From Dastarcus helophoroides (Eukaryota > Arthropoda > Insecta > Coleoptera > Bothrideridae): 64,000 nt of DNA. The notes under the pieces are model-generated. The model made no database searches. It was not told the DNA's origin and was given only the letters and a program-made list of their open reading frames with translations. The DNA is taken from the NCBI GenBank assembly GCA_028583605.1, contig CM053333.1, forward strand, positions 27,817,302 to 27,881,301, given 5' to 3'. Made by a program: the position numbers and the translations under genes. How positions within the stretch are numbered: the stretch's first letter is position 1; every line of letters begins with the position of its first letter. Below, piece after piece: positions 47,294 to 59,892 of this stretch.

Positions 47294-50200
47294 CAGTGGC
47301 GGCTAGTAGCTAAATCTAGAGGGGGTGCTTGCGACGGCGTTTGTGTTAAAATTGTGTAAAAGCAAATGAGTTCAAAAAATTAATAACGTAAACCACCTCT
47401 GTTGCTTCCCAAAGAATCTCCAATAGAAATCTCAACTTTAGGAAAAGTCGAAAATGCAAAATTTCGAGGAAAAATTGGAATTTTGTGATTAAATAATGAA
47501 TTTTGACTGGTTTTTTAGAAAGTTTCCTGAGCTTGAAATATATATTTTTTAAAATAATATTTTTTTCTTTCTAAAAAGTTAAAGAAATAGTAAGAAAAAT
47601 TTCTATTTTAAAAATTGTTCGAAGTTTTGAAACAAATTTCGAAAAAGAACTTGCAGGTCAATTACAAATAAATTCCAAAAATGTGAATTTTAATTACAAA
47701 TTACACTTCAAGCTGAAATATTTGACCTTTGAAGTTTCTCTGGTAACTTCAAAATTACTAAAAAAAATTTAAATTAGAAGATTAAATTGTCAATTAATTT
47801 TTTTAAAGATTATTTTTAATTTTGAAATTTCTCTATTTTTCTAGAAATGTTGACTCATTTTTGAAAATTTTAATAATTCCTACTTTAAAAGTCGAACTTT
47901 TGAAAATATTTTTGACAATTTATTTTTAAAAATTGTTTTTTTTTCATCGATTCCGACATTGCTATTTTTTCAAAAATTTTATGTAAAAATAACAAATTTC
48001 AACTTTTTTCTTGAAATGTTGTCCGCTTTTTCTCCAAATTTTGAGCTTAATCTTTAAATTTTAATCTATTTTTTAACGAAATTTGACGGACTTGACAATT
48101 CCGGGTATGAATTTAACAAATAAAAAAAAATAACAGTTCTAGAAAAATTGGAAATTTCGAATCAGAATTTTCTTTGGTTCTATAATAGTGGCAAGTTTTT
48201 TTAGCGAAATATCAAATCGCAAAAAGTTGAAATTTAGAAGGTTTATTTTTCTTGCAATTCAATATTTTTCTCAGAATTTAATATTTTTCTCAAATTCTAA
48301 ATTTTTCTGAAAATTCAATATTTTTCTGAAAATTCGATATTTTTCTGAAAATTCAATATTTTTGTCAAAATTGAAAATAACTTTTTTTAATTTCTTCGTT
48401 TTTCCCCAAATGTTGACATTTTTGGAGGAACTTCATGGTTTTTTTCTGAACATTTTTTATTAAAATTTCTATATAAAGAATACATGAAAGCAGTCACTAA
48501 ACACGTACTTAATCGATTTTAAAATTGTTAACCCCAAGCGGGGTGAAAAAGGATATTTAACTGAACATTAAAATTTTCTTTTACAAGCCAAAAATTGGGT
48601 TTTGAAAAACAATTTTGTTCGAACAAGGCAACATTCAAAAAGTCGAAATTTTCGAAAACCTGAAAAAAAATTTCGAAACAAGACGCATTTTTAAGTCCTA
48701 AGGGGATGACAAACGGTATTATTGAATATTAAAAGATGTCGGAACTTTCTAATATAATTTTGGCTCAACAAGACAAAATTTTGAAATGTCGAAAATTGAA
48801 AATTTCGGTAGTTAACATATTAAAAAAACTGTAAAATGTTTTAAAAAAGTCGAAATTTTTAAAAAGAGTCTTAATTTTTAAATCAGGACTAAATTTTAAA
48901 AAAGGTCCAAGTTTAAAAAAAAAATTGAAATTAAAAAAAAAATTTCAAATAAAAGTCGAAATTAAAAAAAAAGAGCCAAAATTTCGAAAATAAATTGTAG
49001 CTTTCAAAAGAAAAGTCCTTTCAAAAGAAAAATCATAACTTCGAGAAAAGATCGAAAATTAAAAAAATAACTGGAATTTTTGATAAAAATGAAAATCATC
49101 AAAAATCAATATTTTCCATATGTTGGAAATTCGAAATTTTCCTAAATTTGGAAAAAAACGCCACATCAGAATAGTTGAAATTAACCGGAAAAAATCAAAC
49201 GTTTCAAAAAGGTCAAAATTTTGAAAGATTCAACACTTAAAAAAAGTTTAAATTTCCACAAAAAGTAAATATTTAATAAAGCCGTAGGTTTTCAAAACAA
49301 TAATATTTTTGTAAATGTCTAAATTGTCAAAAAAAGTTAAAATTAAGAGACCAAATCAAATATTTGAAAAACGGTTAAATTTCAAAAAATAAATTATAAA
49401 ATGCGGAAGTTTTTGAGGTTGACATTTTGCAATTAAATCGAAAATGTCAGAAGTGCCGAAATTCTCACAAAATATCAAAATTTCTAGGAACATACGAACG
49501 AAATTCTTAACAAAAGTGGAAATTTTCGAATGAAGTCAAAATTCTGAAATAGGTCAAAATTTTAAAAGATTCCAATTTTCGTAGAAAGAAAATCGAAATT
49601 TCGAGAAAAAATTTGAAACATCTGTACAAAAAAGTCGAAATTTTAGAAAAATAATCATCGGTTATTAATTATTAGTTTTTTTAAAGAAAAATATCAAAAT
49701 GCGGAAGCAATGGAAAATTTTCCTAACGTTTTTTGGTTTTTTTCCAAAACTTTGACATTTTTACAGAAATGTCGGGATTTTTTTCTAAAGCTGTTAGTCA
49801 AAATTATAAAATAAACTTTAAAATATCAAAATGCCGTGGAAAACCTAACATTTTTAAAGCAAATTAGAGGAACATAAAAAATTAGAAGTTAAAATTTCTA
49901 GAAAAATTTTAAGAACAAAATTTGCTGGAAAAGTAGTTTCGAGAAAATTTACTGGTATAATATATTTAGGAAAATAAAAACTTTTCCAACAAAAAAAAAT
50001 TAAAATATTAGAAAAAAATAATAATTTTTCTACAATATAGTAGAAATTGCAAACCTAGGTATTATTTTTTTCAGAGAAATAACAAAATGCGAGAAGAGTT
50101 GAATTTAGATTGGTTCTTGAAATTTTCATTAGTTTCTCAAAATGTTGACTCTTTTAGAGAAATTCAACCTTTTTTTTTCAAAATTTCCATTCTTTCTCGA

Positions 50201-50451
50201 AATATTAATTTCTTTATCAAAAGATTTAGAAAAATTAATTTTTAAAAATGCGTTTTTCATCAACATTAGAAATAAAATAGATTTTAGAAAGAAAGATGAA
50301 ATTTTTATAAAAGAAATCAGAGAAAATATAAAATTTCTATAAAAACGTGTTAAGGAAAAGTTTTCAAAAAAGACCAACGTTTTGAGAAAAAACTCTAAAG
50401 CTGAATTGGGGGTGCTGCAGTTCCTCAGTGCATATACGCGAGCCGCCACTG
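47294..50451. mobile_element. Non-autonomous hAT element, 3.16 kb, filler interior
   Basis: Ends CAGTGGCGGCTAGTAG and GCGAGCCGCCACTG are inverted over about 11 bp. GTAAGTTG at 47286-47293 and 50452-50459 is a perfect 8-bp target duplication. The whole interior is quasi-repetitive AT-rich sequence of AAATTTCGAAA type, more T-rich at 47800-48470 and A-rich at 48600-49680. No transposase or other coding frame is visible. Confidence 0.9.
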
Positions 50452-50639
50452 GTAAGTTGTTTTATCCAAACTTTTAGGATATAAAATTTTGGCGAGAAAA
50501 AAAATGCGATTTTATAGGTCGATGCATGCTGCACTTTGGACAAATTTTAAATAGTGTATTTTTTAGTTGTTATCTCTTTTGATTCTACGTCACTAGTGGC
50601 ACGAAAATTTTGTAATACCAGCAATGGATCTTTAGTGAA

Positions 50640-51598
50640 AGATACCCCCTGTGTTCAGAATTGTATCTATGTAGCTTAAAAGGTGGCCGAATTATTAACA
50701 AAAAAACATTTAACCTTTTTTATGTTTAACTTTTAGTTTCTGAAAATCTTCAATATTTAAAACTCATAAAATATATTAAGATTTTACCATATAATAATAC
50801 ATATCAAAATTCCATAATATTTGACATATTCTTAGATATTAAAAGGCCGGCTTGGCTTTTTAACGTTGTTGGCGGATTATACTAGAATACTAAAAGCTTG
50901 TTTGGTCATTGCTGTCAACAAATGTAATGAATTATTTACTTCTATATGAATATTCCATCTAATCTGAACTCCCATTCTTCTTCTATTAAAGGTTTGTTCC
51001 GAAGTGTAACTTCATTAGTGAGTGTAACTGTATATATTTATGAATTTCCGAATGAAGTTCTTTAGCATTATTAAAAATAAGTAAAACTTCTATTTATTAG
51101 ATTTTTAAGTTTATTTTGTGTCCTTAATAAAAGTTTTGCAAAATTAGTACTGATGGCAGGAAGATGTTCATCGAATATGAAAATTAAATGATGTCTGGTC
51201 TATGTGGAGAGCATTGCATTCAAAGCAATTTAGTGTATAAATACTAGATTTGTGGATTTTTTTCCTTTGCGTTAAAAATCATATTATTTAATATAGTAAA
51301 TTGTTTAAAGCTTGTTTTCAGTTGGGATGTACGAGAACTTATATTAGCTATCATTTTTTAGGTGCTTCCAAAGTAGGTTGTAGCAAAATATTTTACTTTT
51401 GAGGTTGATTGTTAAGGAAAAATAGATTAAACAGTTAACTTATATTCTCTTCTAGCTATTAACTTCTTAACGATATTCTCAGAGTAATTATTGTTGTATG
51501 ATGTTTGCTTAATAACTATCTTAATTTCTCGACTAACATTTTCTTCTTTCATTGGTATCATATAAGCTCTGTTTATCGTCCCATTGCATACTGCTAAC
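50640..51598. other. Intergenic sequence
   Basis: No gene or element recognised. Confidence 0.4.
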
Positions 51599-51602
51599 GT
51601 AT

Positions 51603-51978
51603 TGTTGCGGGCTTATCGGTTCGAATTGATTACCACGTGTGAATTACACCACTTTATTACCAAACTTAACTTGGATCACCACAATTGAACAATTAACTCA
51701 CTTATTATCAACTTCTACTAACTCACTAATTACACTGACTCTAACTGACTGACTTGAGGAAAAGCTCACCGCCTTTTATAGTTTTGGCTCCCGGCTTCTA
51801 CAACTTTTCGGCAGATAAGGCTTATCGTTTGCCGAAATTTCTGGAACGCTTATCTGCCGTTTGTTTCGTTATCGCGGCCGCTTTCCCCTTCTCAGATCCT
51901 TCTAGAAACTTTTTTTTTATTTACTAAATTCTACAATTCTATTCTAAATTCTATTCCATGTATTTACATTGCGTTACA
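51603..51978 (-). mobile_element. Solo Gypsy-type LTR
   Basis: TGTTGCGGGC to GCGTTACA on the plus strand, with GTAT duplicated at 51599-51602 and 51979-51982. Very close to the LTR at 28419 in opposite orientation. Confidence 0.9.
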
Positions 51979-51982
51979 GTAT

Positions 51983-52603
51983 GTACGTGAAATGGGATAT
52001 AAGAAATCGTTAGAAATTGTGTCGTCTTTGTGTGTTGGTTTTTTATGAATTGAAAAGTCAAATAATTTCGTTATATGTATAGCTAAATTCAGGACATTTA
52101 TTTTGTTTTCATTTTCAATTTCTATAGAAGTGTAATTTTTGAATTTGGATAATGTATTTTAAAGTTTTGTTTTGCAAACTATCCAAAAATATACACATTT
52201 GAATAGATGGGTGAAATCAGACTACCTGTTGGAAGAACTTCATTTTGTACATAATGCTTTTCTTCAAATGGAAACTAATGTTGCCTCACCTAAGTCATTT
52301 AAAAAAAAATTGGGCAGGTATGGTGACTGCCGACAGGATTGAAAACCTAAAACTATGATATAACAGGGCTTTTTTTTTTAATTTTCAAATTGTGGCAACA
52401 AAACCAAATATTTCATAATTTGTAAATTAAAATTATATCTTTTATATTTGTATGCGATCTAGTCTTTGACCTTGTCTATTTTAAGTTAATGTCTATTTAA
52501 AACCTGTCACACTATCTAACTTTGATGTTTGCATAAGAAATTTTAAGATATTTCAAAAAAATATGTTGTCAATGTAATGATTTTTCGGACTAGCAGAGTG
52601 GCA
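51983..52603. other. AT-rich intergenic sequence
   Basis: No features supported. Confidence 0.4.
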
Positions 52604-52708
52604 GATTAGCGAGGTTCGGATAAGCGAAGTTCAGATACGCGAAGTTCGGATAAGCGAGGTTCGGATTAGCGATGTTCGGATTAGCGAGGTTCGGATTAGC
52701 GGGGTGTA
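52604..52708. repeat. 15-bp minisatellite, seven units
   Basis: Units of the form GATTAGCGAGGTTCG repeat without phase change, with one to several substitutions per unit. Because 15 is a multiple of three, the minus strand stays open and reads as a pentapeptide series (NPNLA, NPNIA, YPNFA). Confidence 0.9.
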
Positions 52709-54532
52709 GGATTACCGAAATTATGCAATAATTAGAAAAAAACTGCAATTTTGTTAAATCTTCCATATGTTCGATTAGATTAATTGGCAAGTAGTTAAAA
52801 GTCGCGTTTTTGGTAACGCGAAACCATTCGTTTGCCCCCTATCTTTAGCAGCTTAACGCGGCTGAAGAAGTTTTCACTTCAAAAACTTAAATTCAAATTT
52901 AACAGTTAAGATAATTTAGTTGCTTCAGGTGAGCGTGGAGCGAAATCATTTTATATCCGAAAGAAAGCATTATTTATAAAATTTCACCCACCCTACAGAT
53001 AACTTAAAAAAAAAAAAATTTCATTCCAATTAAAGTGTAATGTTTTTCAGTAATATTTGGTAAAAAATCGAGTTCTTTTTTAAATGTGGAAATTGCAAAT
53101 AGAATTCAACAAATTTTTGAATAGTATATTGTAAGTTTTTCTTTAACTTCCATTTGTTCTCGATATTTAAAGTTAAAATTTCAAATTGCTGCCTTCCTCG
53201 ACGTGAATGGGATTTTGGGAGAAAAATCGAAATTTTGAGATAAAAATCGAAATCTCGGTGACTGCAATTTAAATTTGAAGAAAAAATCTAAATTGCGGCA
53301 AAACTTAATGATTCAAAAAAAGTCACATTTTATCAGTTTTGGAGAAATTTGAAATTTAGACCTGAAATTGTCAAGAAAAAAAATTAAAATTTTCAAAAAA
53401 CACCTTTTTTCTAGGTTTTCATTTTTTCTTTTCTTTTTTATTTTTTTCTGAATCTAAACTTTAGATCTCAGAATTTAAATTGTATCTTAGTAACTTCAAA
53501 GAAATTTTTATTTAAACGTAAATTTTTAGATTTGCTTCCAAGTAAAAAGTATTTTATGTCAAAATTTCGAAATGGAAATTAAAATTTTTGGATTATATTA
53601 AAAAATTAGAGGAAACCTTTTGGCAACCACTTGATATTAAGCAACATGTTTTAAAAAATTGTAAATTGAAAGTTTAAACTAAAAATTTGCATTAAAAAAT
53701 TAAAATTTTGATAAAACTCTTATGATTAAAAAAAGAAATTCATTTTACAAATTTCGAATTTTTGCAGGAATGTCTAATTTATCTTCGGAGTTGAAGTTGA
53801 AACTTCAAATGTGTCAGTGTTTACTTAAAATTTCGTTTTTAGAAGGAAATTTTTTGAGTTGTATTGGTGGAAATATCACAAAAATATTACGCGACAGTTG
53901 GGTTCAACTAAATAAATATCATAAATGTGTCCAAGAAAGTAATTACAAACGAGTGAAAATGTTATCAAAATCGGTTAAGCCGTATTCGAGATTAGTCTAT
54001 GCAAGCACAAATTCAAAAATCATCTGCATATGCCTATATGCAACATGTAAAAAATGACATGAACTTTTAAGGACATCCATTTTAAAATCACTTTGATTAA
54101 CATAGATTTAAATAATTATTAGAATATCCAAGAATCTAAAGTTTACTTGATTTGAGGAGAAGCCGTTACAAGTGGGAACACCTTTTCGATAAACTATAAA
54201 ATAATTAATCTTGTAATAAATCTTAATGTATGTAACGGAGTGTTTAAAGTATGTTAATTCAAAACCGCAAACTTGCTCTTTTTATTGTGGGCGATGATTT
54301 GAATCTATTGTGATGATTGTGATGAAACGATCTGTTTCTTTCTTGTGTGCTTTCTTTTTTTAATAACTAAAATATTAAAAAAAGAAGCGATCCATGTTTC
54401 CTTTTTCGAGTTTCCAATCTATTTAATACTTTTTACACTAATATAATAAAGAGTGTTCTAATTGACTAACTTAACGCAGAATTTCTTCATCACTTTATGT
54501 AAAAAGGGAATTTTGTTAATTTTCAAAGTTTA
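52709..54532. other. AT-rich sequence with filler at about 53040-53760
   Basis: The filler is of the AAATTT type. The 111-codon plus frame at 53722-54057 overlaps sequence with ATCAAAATCGGTTAAGCCG, a motif common in insect repeat tails, and is not believed to be a gene. Confidence 0.4.
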
Positions 54533-54578
54533 TTTTTATTTATTTTTTTAAGTTTAATCTACTCGCAAAGGGTAACAA
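54533..54578 (-). mobile_element. 3'-terminal scrap of the Jockey/CR1-type element
   Basis: Contains the complement of GTTACCCTTTGCGAGTAGATT plus the A-rich tail; only about 45 bp of the element is present. Confidence 0.6.
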
Positions 54579-54715
54579 AACGTTATGAATTTGTGTAAAA
54601 CTTATTATTAAACTCTATTTGATTTATTTCTTGTGTTCACTAAACATCGATATTAAATATCGAATGAATCAGTAATTTTGACTATCGAAAATAATCGATA
54701 GCAGTGTTTTTTTTT

Positions 54716-55683
54716 TAATTTAATCCACTGACAAAGGGTAACCCCATTATGCTTTCAAAGCACTGCGAGTAGAATGCGGAAACAAGGCTAGATGGCGATG
54801 AACCGCCTTCTTAAACAAGGATAGGTTGTAATTTTTGGGGAAAATTCCTTTCGGTAACAAGTTCCATAACTTGGAAGTTCTATAGAAAATAGAGTCTTCG
54901 CAGATAGAAGTCTCCGACTGTCTAGTATGCCTCAGGAATCTTGCTCTTGGGGGGATCAATCTTATTAGTTTCTGCGAGCATCTTCCATCATAGTACTTGT
55001 AGAAAAGAGACAAGTCACCAATCATACGCCTGTGCTCTAGTGTTTCGAAAGAGAATCGGTCAGACTCTCGTCTTCAATTAGGCGAATCACTCTTCTTTGA
55101 ATTGAATCCAAGAGAGCTAACGTGTGGTTTGGGGCCAAACATGAGAACAGTGTTCAAGTGTTGGCCCAACTTGAGCTTTGTATAGTGTTCATAGTTGATG
55201 AGATGTGAAGTACATTTTAGCTCTAAAAGGAAAGCCTAGCTTTTGAGAGGAGGATTTGGCAATGGCGCGCACGTGATTGTCCCAAGAGAAGTTAGTGCTC
55301 GCAATTCACCTATCAGGATAGATAGATTAGATCCCATCGGAAGGATTTTAACGTCCATTAGAATGTTTGTTGCATTATCCCTTGATGTTTTCTTAGAGAA
55401 AACCACGGCCTGAGTTTTTGAAGCGTTGAAGTCGACCAAATTGTTCTTACTCCATTCCAGAATAATCTCGAGATCCCGATTAATCGTCTGTATCTGCTGT
55501 CCCCTTAGTCGATCTGAAGCAGCGACAGATAATGTCGGAGATGTCGGAGAAAAAAGATGACACAAAGTTACTATGATCTGCGTAGCTGTATATAGGATTG
55601 GAAGTTGAAGCTAAGAGATTGTTTATGTGTAACAGAAATAGAGTAGAAAACAGAGCAGACCCCTGAGGCACCCCTGCGTTAAT
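54716..55683 (-). pseudogene. 5'-truncated Jockey/CR1-type retrotransposon copy
   Basis: Minus-strand counterpart of 10420-11390. It begins at NAGVPQGSALFSTLFLLHIN, includes the catalytic region altered to SYADHSN (YADD changed to YADH), and ends with the same tail frame (RTSKLWNLLPKGIFPKNYNL). Several frameshifts. The sequence to the right of 55683 is unrelated to the family. Confidence 0.85.
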
Positions 55684-56530
55684 CGTAACTACTGCAGTAA
55701 AATATGAGAAATTTGGATGACTGAGGCACGCAGTAAGAACGGATTTTACGAAATTCAACCTCTATAGAAGTAAAGAGAGGGCAAAAAGTTGTGTCAAAAC
55801 AAATTATAAATGCGCTATATAACTTGAAACTTTGTGTAAAAAAGTAAAGAACCATAAAAACCATAATTAAATGTATATCTGGCCCATTCTAACAAGCACT
55901 TCCTAAGGGGGCGTAAATGAGTATCAAAATTAAGACAGCAAAAAGTCAAAAAGGCTTATTAGAACCCAAATATCTATGTAAAGGAATCATACGTGAATAA
56001 ATAATTAAACAGATACTTGGCCGATTTCAACAGTCCAAGTCCCAAGAGGAGAAAAGGGGCTATCGAGATTAGTCTGAAAAAATAATAAAAGTCCGTTATA
56101 ACCAAAAATTTTTACATACAAAATATATGAACGGAACCAAATAACGACTTGGTCGATTTTAAAAATCCAAACTCTTAATAAAAAGTGGTAGTATCCAAGT
56201 TGTTATAGAAAAAGGATAAAAAAACGTTTAGCGACTGAAACCTTGTGCAATAAATCTAAAAGAGGAATAATTAAACATCTACTTGCCCGCTTTTGAAAAT
56301 GTTTTACTAAAGGGAAGAAAGCGCTTATCCAAATTAATATAAAAAAATATTAGAGATCGCATTGTATTTATTTTAAATAAATAAATTAAAACATTTTTTA
56401 TTCAGAAAATTTTGAGTGTGGATTGTTTACAAAATACTCATTACGGGAAATTGTTCCAAACTATTAATCTGTGCTTAATGAATTGATGTTATTCAATTTT
56501 CCTAATTCAAAAAAAATACTTTTATAAGAA
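55684..56530. other. AT-rich intergenic sequence
   Basis: No features supported. Confidence 0.4.
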
Positions 56531-56534
56531 TATT

Positions 56535-56853
56535 TGTTGCGCGTTATTGGTTCGCAAAATAAAACTTCGTGAATTGTAAATACTTTATTTCCAAACTTAT
56601 TTCGGAACACTACAATTATAATTCACTTAACTATCAGACTCTTTGACTAACTAAATAACTTGACTAACCAACTGATTAACTGGGGGAAAGCGACCACGTA
56701 TTTATACCCTTTCGGATTTCTAGAACGGAATTCGTATAAAAAAGATTATCGCTTGCCGAAACGTCTGAAGCGCTTATCTACCGTATGATTCATTCTCGCG
56801 GCGGCTCCTTACACAATCACTAATACAAATTTTATAATTACATTTTGTTACCA
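56535..56853 (-). mobile_element. Solo LTR related to the 17.6 kb Gypsy element
   Basis: TGTTGCGCGTTATTGG at the left equals the CCAATAACGCGCAACA-like end of the LTR at 20184. The right end reads TTTTGTTACCA. TATT flanks both sides (56531-56534, 56854-56857). Confidence 0.85.
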
Positions 56854-56857
56854 TATT

Positions 56858-58629
56858 TCAAATTTTGAGAAATACTTACCTCTTTAACTTTTTTCAAAAA
56901 TATTTATTTTAATTCTTTTAATTGAGAAAACACTTGATAGATATTATTTCAACTAAAATGTATCTCATCTTAAAAAAAATATGAAGTTTAAACTTTTGAA
57001 AAGAGCACTGAGCAAATTTTCGTCTTTCTGAATTTTTAAATTTCGTATTTTTTTAATATATATTATAAGACATCAAAAATTGATGAGAAATTAGATTAGT
57101 AGGCCATAGAAATAAATGTCAGTAGTGTAATATAATCTAAAGTAGATATATCAGGAGAGTTCTGGACCGCAAGTGACGTAATATTGCAACGTTTTTCTCT
57201 GGAAAGAGTAAAAACTAGCACATGCGAACGGCAGCTTTTTGTGGGTGAGCACACTGGGTCGGAGTCCTTTGGAGAGCTCGGGAACCTGGTAATTAATGTA
57301 ATCGATTCTTAATCGAGCAGTTTGATGTTAACTTAAATTTTAGGTAAACGGACCAAAAAAAAAATGAAGGATGCCAGGTAATTTCGTTCGCCGTAACCTA
57401 GAAATATTTTAACTGAAATTATCAAATAGAAATAATCTCCTGATCAAGACTCGATCAAAATTAGTGTCTTCAAACAAACTCGTATCTTCTTTTCTTTCAA
57501 ATGTTCTTACTAATTTAGCATGTAGGTGACAAATTAATCAACAATAGAGGTGAATATACTTATATTTTCAATATTCCAACATTACAAGTTCAAATCTCGA
57601 GGGCTTAATATTCAAAGTTATTTATAAATTCAAATCTAAGAACTAGTATTGTTTAAAAAAGTTGATAGTAGTAATTCCTAAATAATCAAGAGTGTCAATA
57701 ATAAAAAAGTGCACTTTTTGGGACGCTCTTATTACAATAATAAATACTGAAATGATCAGAGACTAGTTCAAATTACATATATTAACAATCGAAAGGGTTT
57801 TTAATTTATATTCAAACTACTTTTATCAAATTAAGAAAAAATGAAACAACGCATTACCAAATGGTCCACAGGTTTACGAAAAATTATAGCATATATTTTC
57901 ATTATATGCAAACCAGGGCCAAAATGAATTATCTTAACTATATGATTATATTTATAACGAAAAGTTTTCTAATTATTTGTCCTAAATTCTTAAAATTTGG
58001 TTTGGTTTAATTTACAAAGTAAAATTTAGAGGGCAGTACCTCAATGTAATATAAACGAAACGTTTCTTCAATCACCTGGAAGTCTTCTATCAAGATGTTG
58101 TGCCGGGAAATGGGGCTCGCCAACGCAGGCCTACAGAAGCATCCAACGCAACTGGATCAAAAACGACAAAGACGGCACAATTCCGATGTAAACTTTCCAC
58201 GGACGAAGTAGTTACCAAATTAACCAAACAGGGACGAGTTCAGGTAGAATACTGCCATAATATCAAAAGGTCGCCAAAATGCAAATCAAATGGAAGAAAT
58301 GTGATAAACAGAAGGAGCCAGGATGTTATTAGGCTCCTTTAGTAACTACGTAGATTCATATTGAATAATTTTGATTAAAAACTTGAAATATGGGGTCAAA
58401 AGAGTATAATTGCAAGGAGATAAAGAGCTGCTGCCAAACAATAAACGTAACCACCTCAACAAAAAAAAAGATGGTCGTCTTGGCGGTATCAAGAAACAGT
58501 GTTTTATTTATGAACGTCGTCTAGTAACCAAATAACAGCCACCTTGAGAAACGTTGTGCCACGAAATTTGAAATTTGCGCACAGAATAAAAAAAACGGAA
58601 CGTTTAATCTGTGTTAATCTGTCCTGCTA
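56858..58629. other. Intergenic sequence
   Basis: No convincing gene. The 80-codon plus frame at 58100-58342 is basic and matches nothing I recognise. Confidence 0.35.
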
Positions 58630-58975
58630 GACAAATATAATCGTACAACTGAAATCAGCGGTCAGACAAACAGTTTTAAAATTAATAACAACTTGTATAC
58701 AAGTGGTTGTGCAACTAAAATCAGCTGGTAACCAACTGTCAGACAAGTAATTGCGTTGAAAGAACCATTATTAGTTAAACCAAATGGCTTTCTGGAGAAG
58801 AACACAGTGTCGAATAATCTTTAAATCGTCCCTTAGGATAAAGATTTACTTGTACATAGAAATTAACTGACCTGCTACTCTTGCAGCAGGTCAGTTGATG
58901 CCGTTCTTACGGCACTTGGTTCACACACAACTACTTGTCTGATCATTGGTTTTAGTTGTACAATTTACACTTGTC
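58630..58975. repeat. Hairpin-rich repeat with three copies of one motif
   Basis: A motif around ACAACTRAAATCAG followed by GTCAGACAA occurs at 58630-58669 and 58696-58748, and inverted at 58934-58975. Between them are two tight hairpins: AACTGACCTGCT (58865-58876) with its complement at 58885-58896, and GCCGT at 58902-58906 with its complement at 58911-58915. No coding. Probably a MITE or similar. Confidence 0.6.
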
Positions 58976-59892
58976 TCACATGACAGATTAACCAGAGGTG
59001 GCTTGTCCACAGTAAGATAAGACCGCGTGTCCCCTGAAAAAAGAAATATACAATGGAAAAAAATAATACAATATTTTTATTTTTTGATATAACTATTGAT
59101 TCACCATTCCCTGTTCTAATACAAAGACGTATGCTAAATCTACAAAACAATGTACGTTGATTGTATATTTATTCAGTTAATAAGATATATTACACTGGGA
59201 AAAAATTTGGAACATAATTCGTTTTTTAAGCTATTTTAGCGTTAAATAAGCATGCTGATTTCAAAACTGTCGGTAATTTTCTCCTACTATGTCTAGTTTT
59301 TTCTATACACCTTATGCGGGTGTCCACTCTAGATGAAGAGAAAGTGCATTTTTACAATTTTTTCAAAATTTATTAAGTGATGATGAAATTGTATAATGCC
59401 ATATCACAAAGGGTTTAATAGAAGTGTCAGGAATTTTTGCCTGAAACGCAACTCAATGGCCTTCTTATTAGTAACTAAAAGTGAAGATTGAAGTGTCTCC
59501 TCCTCCACAATGGAGATTTATTGATTGAAATCCTAATAGGTCACTCAGTTTGTTTGAGTGGACAATAAGAAGATATAGAGAGAGAGTCACTGATTTGTTA
59601 CAACAATGGATCATCTATATAATCTTCCTGATTTTTCCTTGAACAGCAACGAGATTATATAAAGAATTCCTGTTTTTTGTGAATGTAAAACAACAGAGAT
59701 CGTGAGAACCATTGGATACAATCGAATTGGCTCCCAGTATGTGAATTGAAACCGATGATTTAAACATTCTACACCAGCAATCATACCGACAAAAAGAATG
59801 TATATAAAATTAAGCCTCATAAGGCAATTTGTTAAAGCTATGTCAATTGAAACATATTGTTTTAAGTATCCATTGTTGCATTTCCTAGACTA
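58976..59892. other. Unassigned, probably TE-derived sequence
   Basis: No protein family recognised. It leads into the fragment at 59893 and may be part of the same repeat. Confidence 0.3.

Larger units (their letters stand above)
46300..50640. repeat. Foldback repeat interrupted by two insertions
   Basis: The left arm near 46310-46437 and right arm near 50490-50610 share AGTGACGTAGAATCAAAAGA and AAAAATACAC in inverted orientation. Between them lie a retrotransposon fragment (46442-47240) and a hAT element (47294-50451). The arms are diverged and outer limits approximate. Confidence 0.55.

Noticed and set aside
50129..50449. 106-codon minus-strand frame
   Set aside because: Lies in the filler and TIR of a non-autonomous hAT; Phe/Lys/Asn-rich by composition.
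52604..52708. CRISPR array
   Set aside because: Units are contiguous 15-mers without spacers, in a eukaryotic setting.
53722..54057. 111-codon frame as a gene
   Set aside because: It overlaps repeat-type text (ATCAAAATCGGTTAAGCCG) and has no splice or family support.
58100..58342. 80-codon basic frame as a gene
   Set aside because: No domain, splice signals or neighbour context support it.
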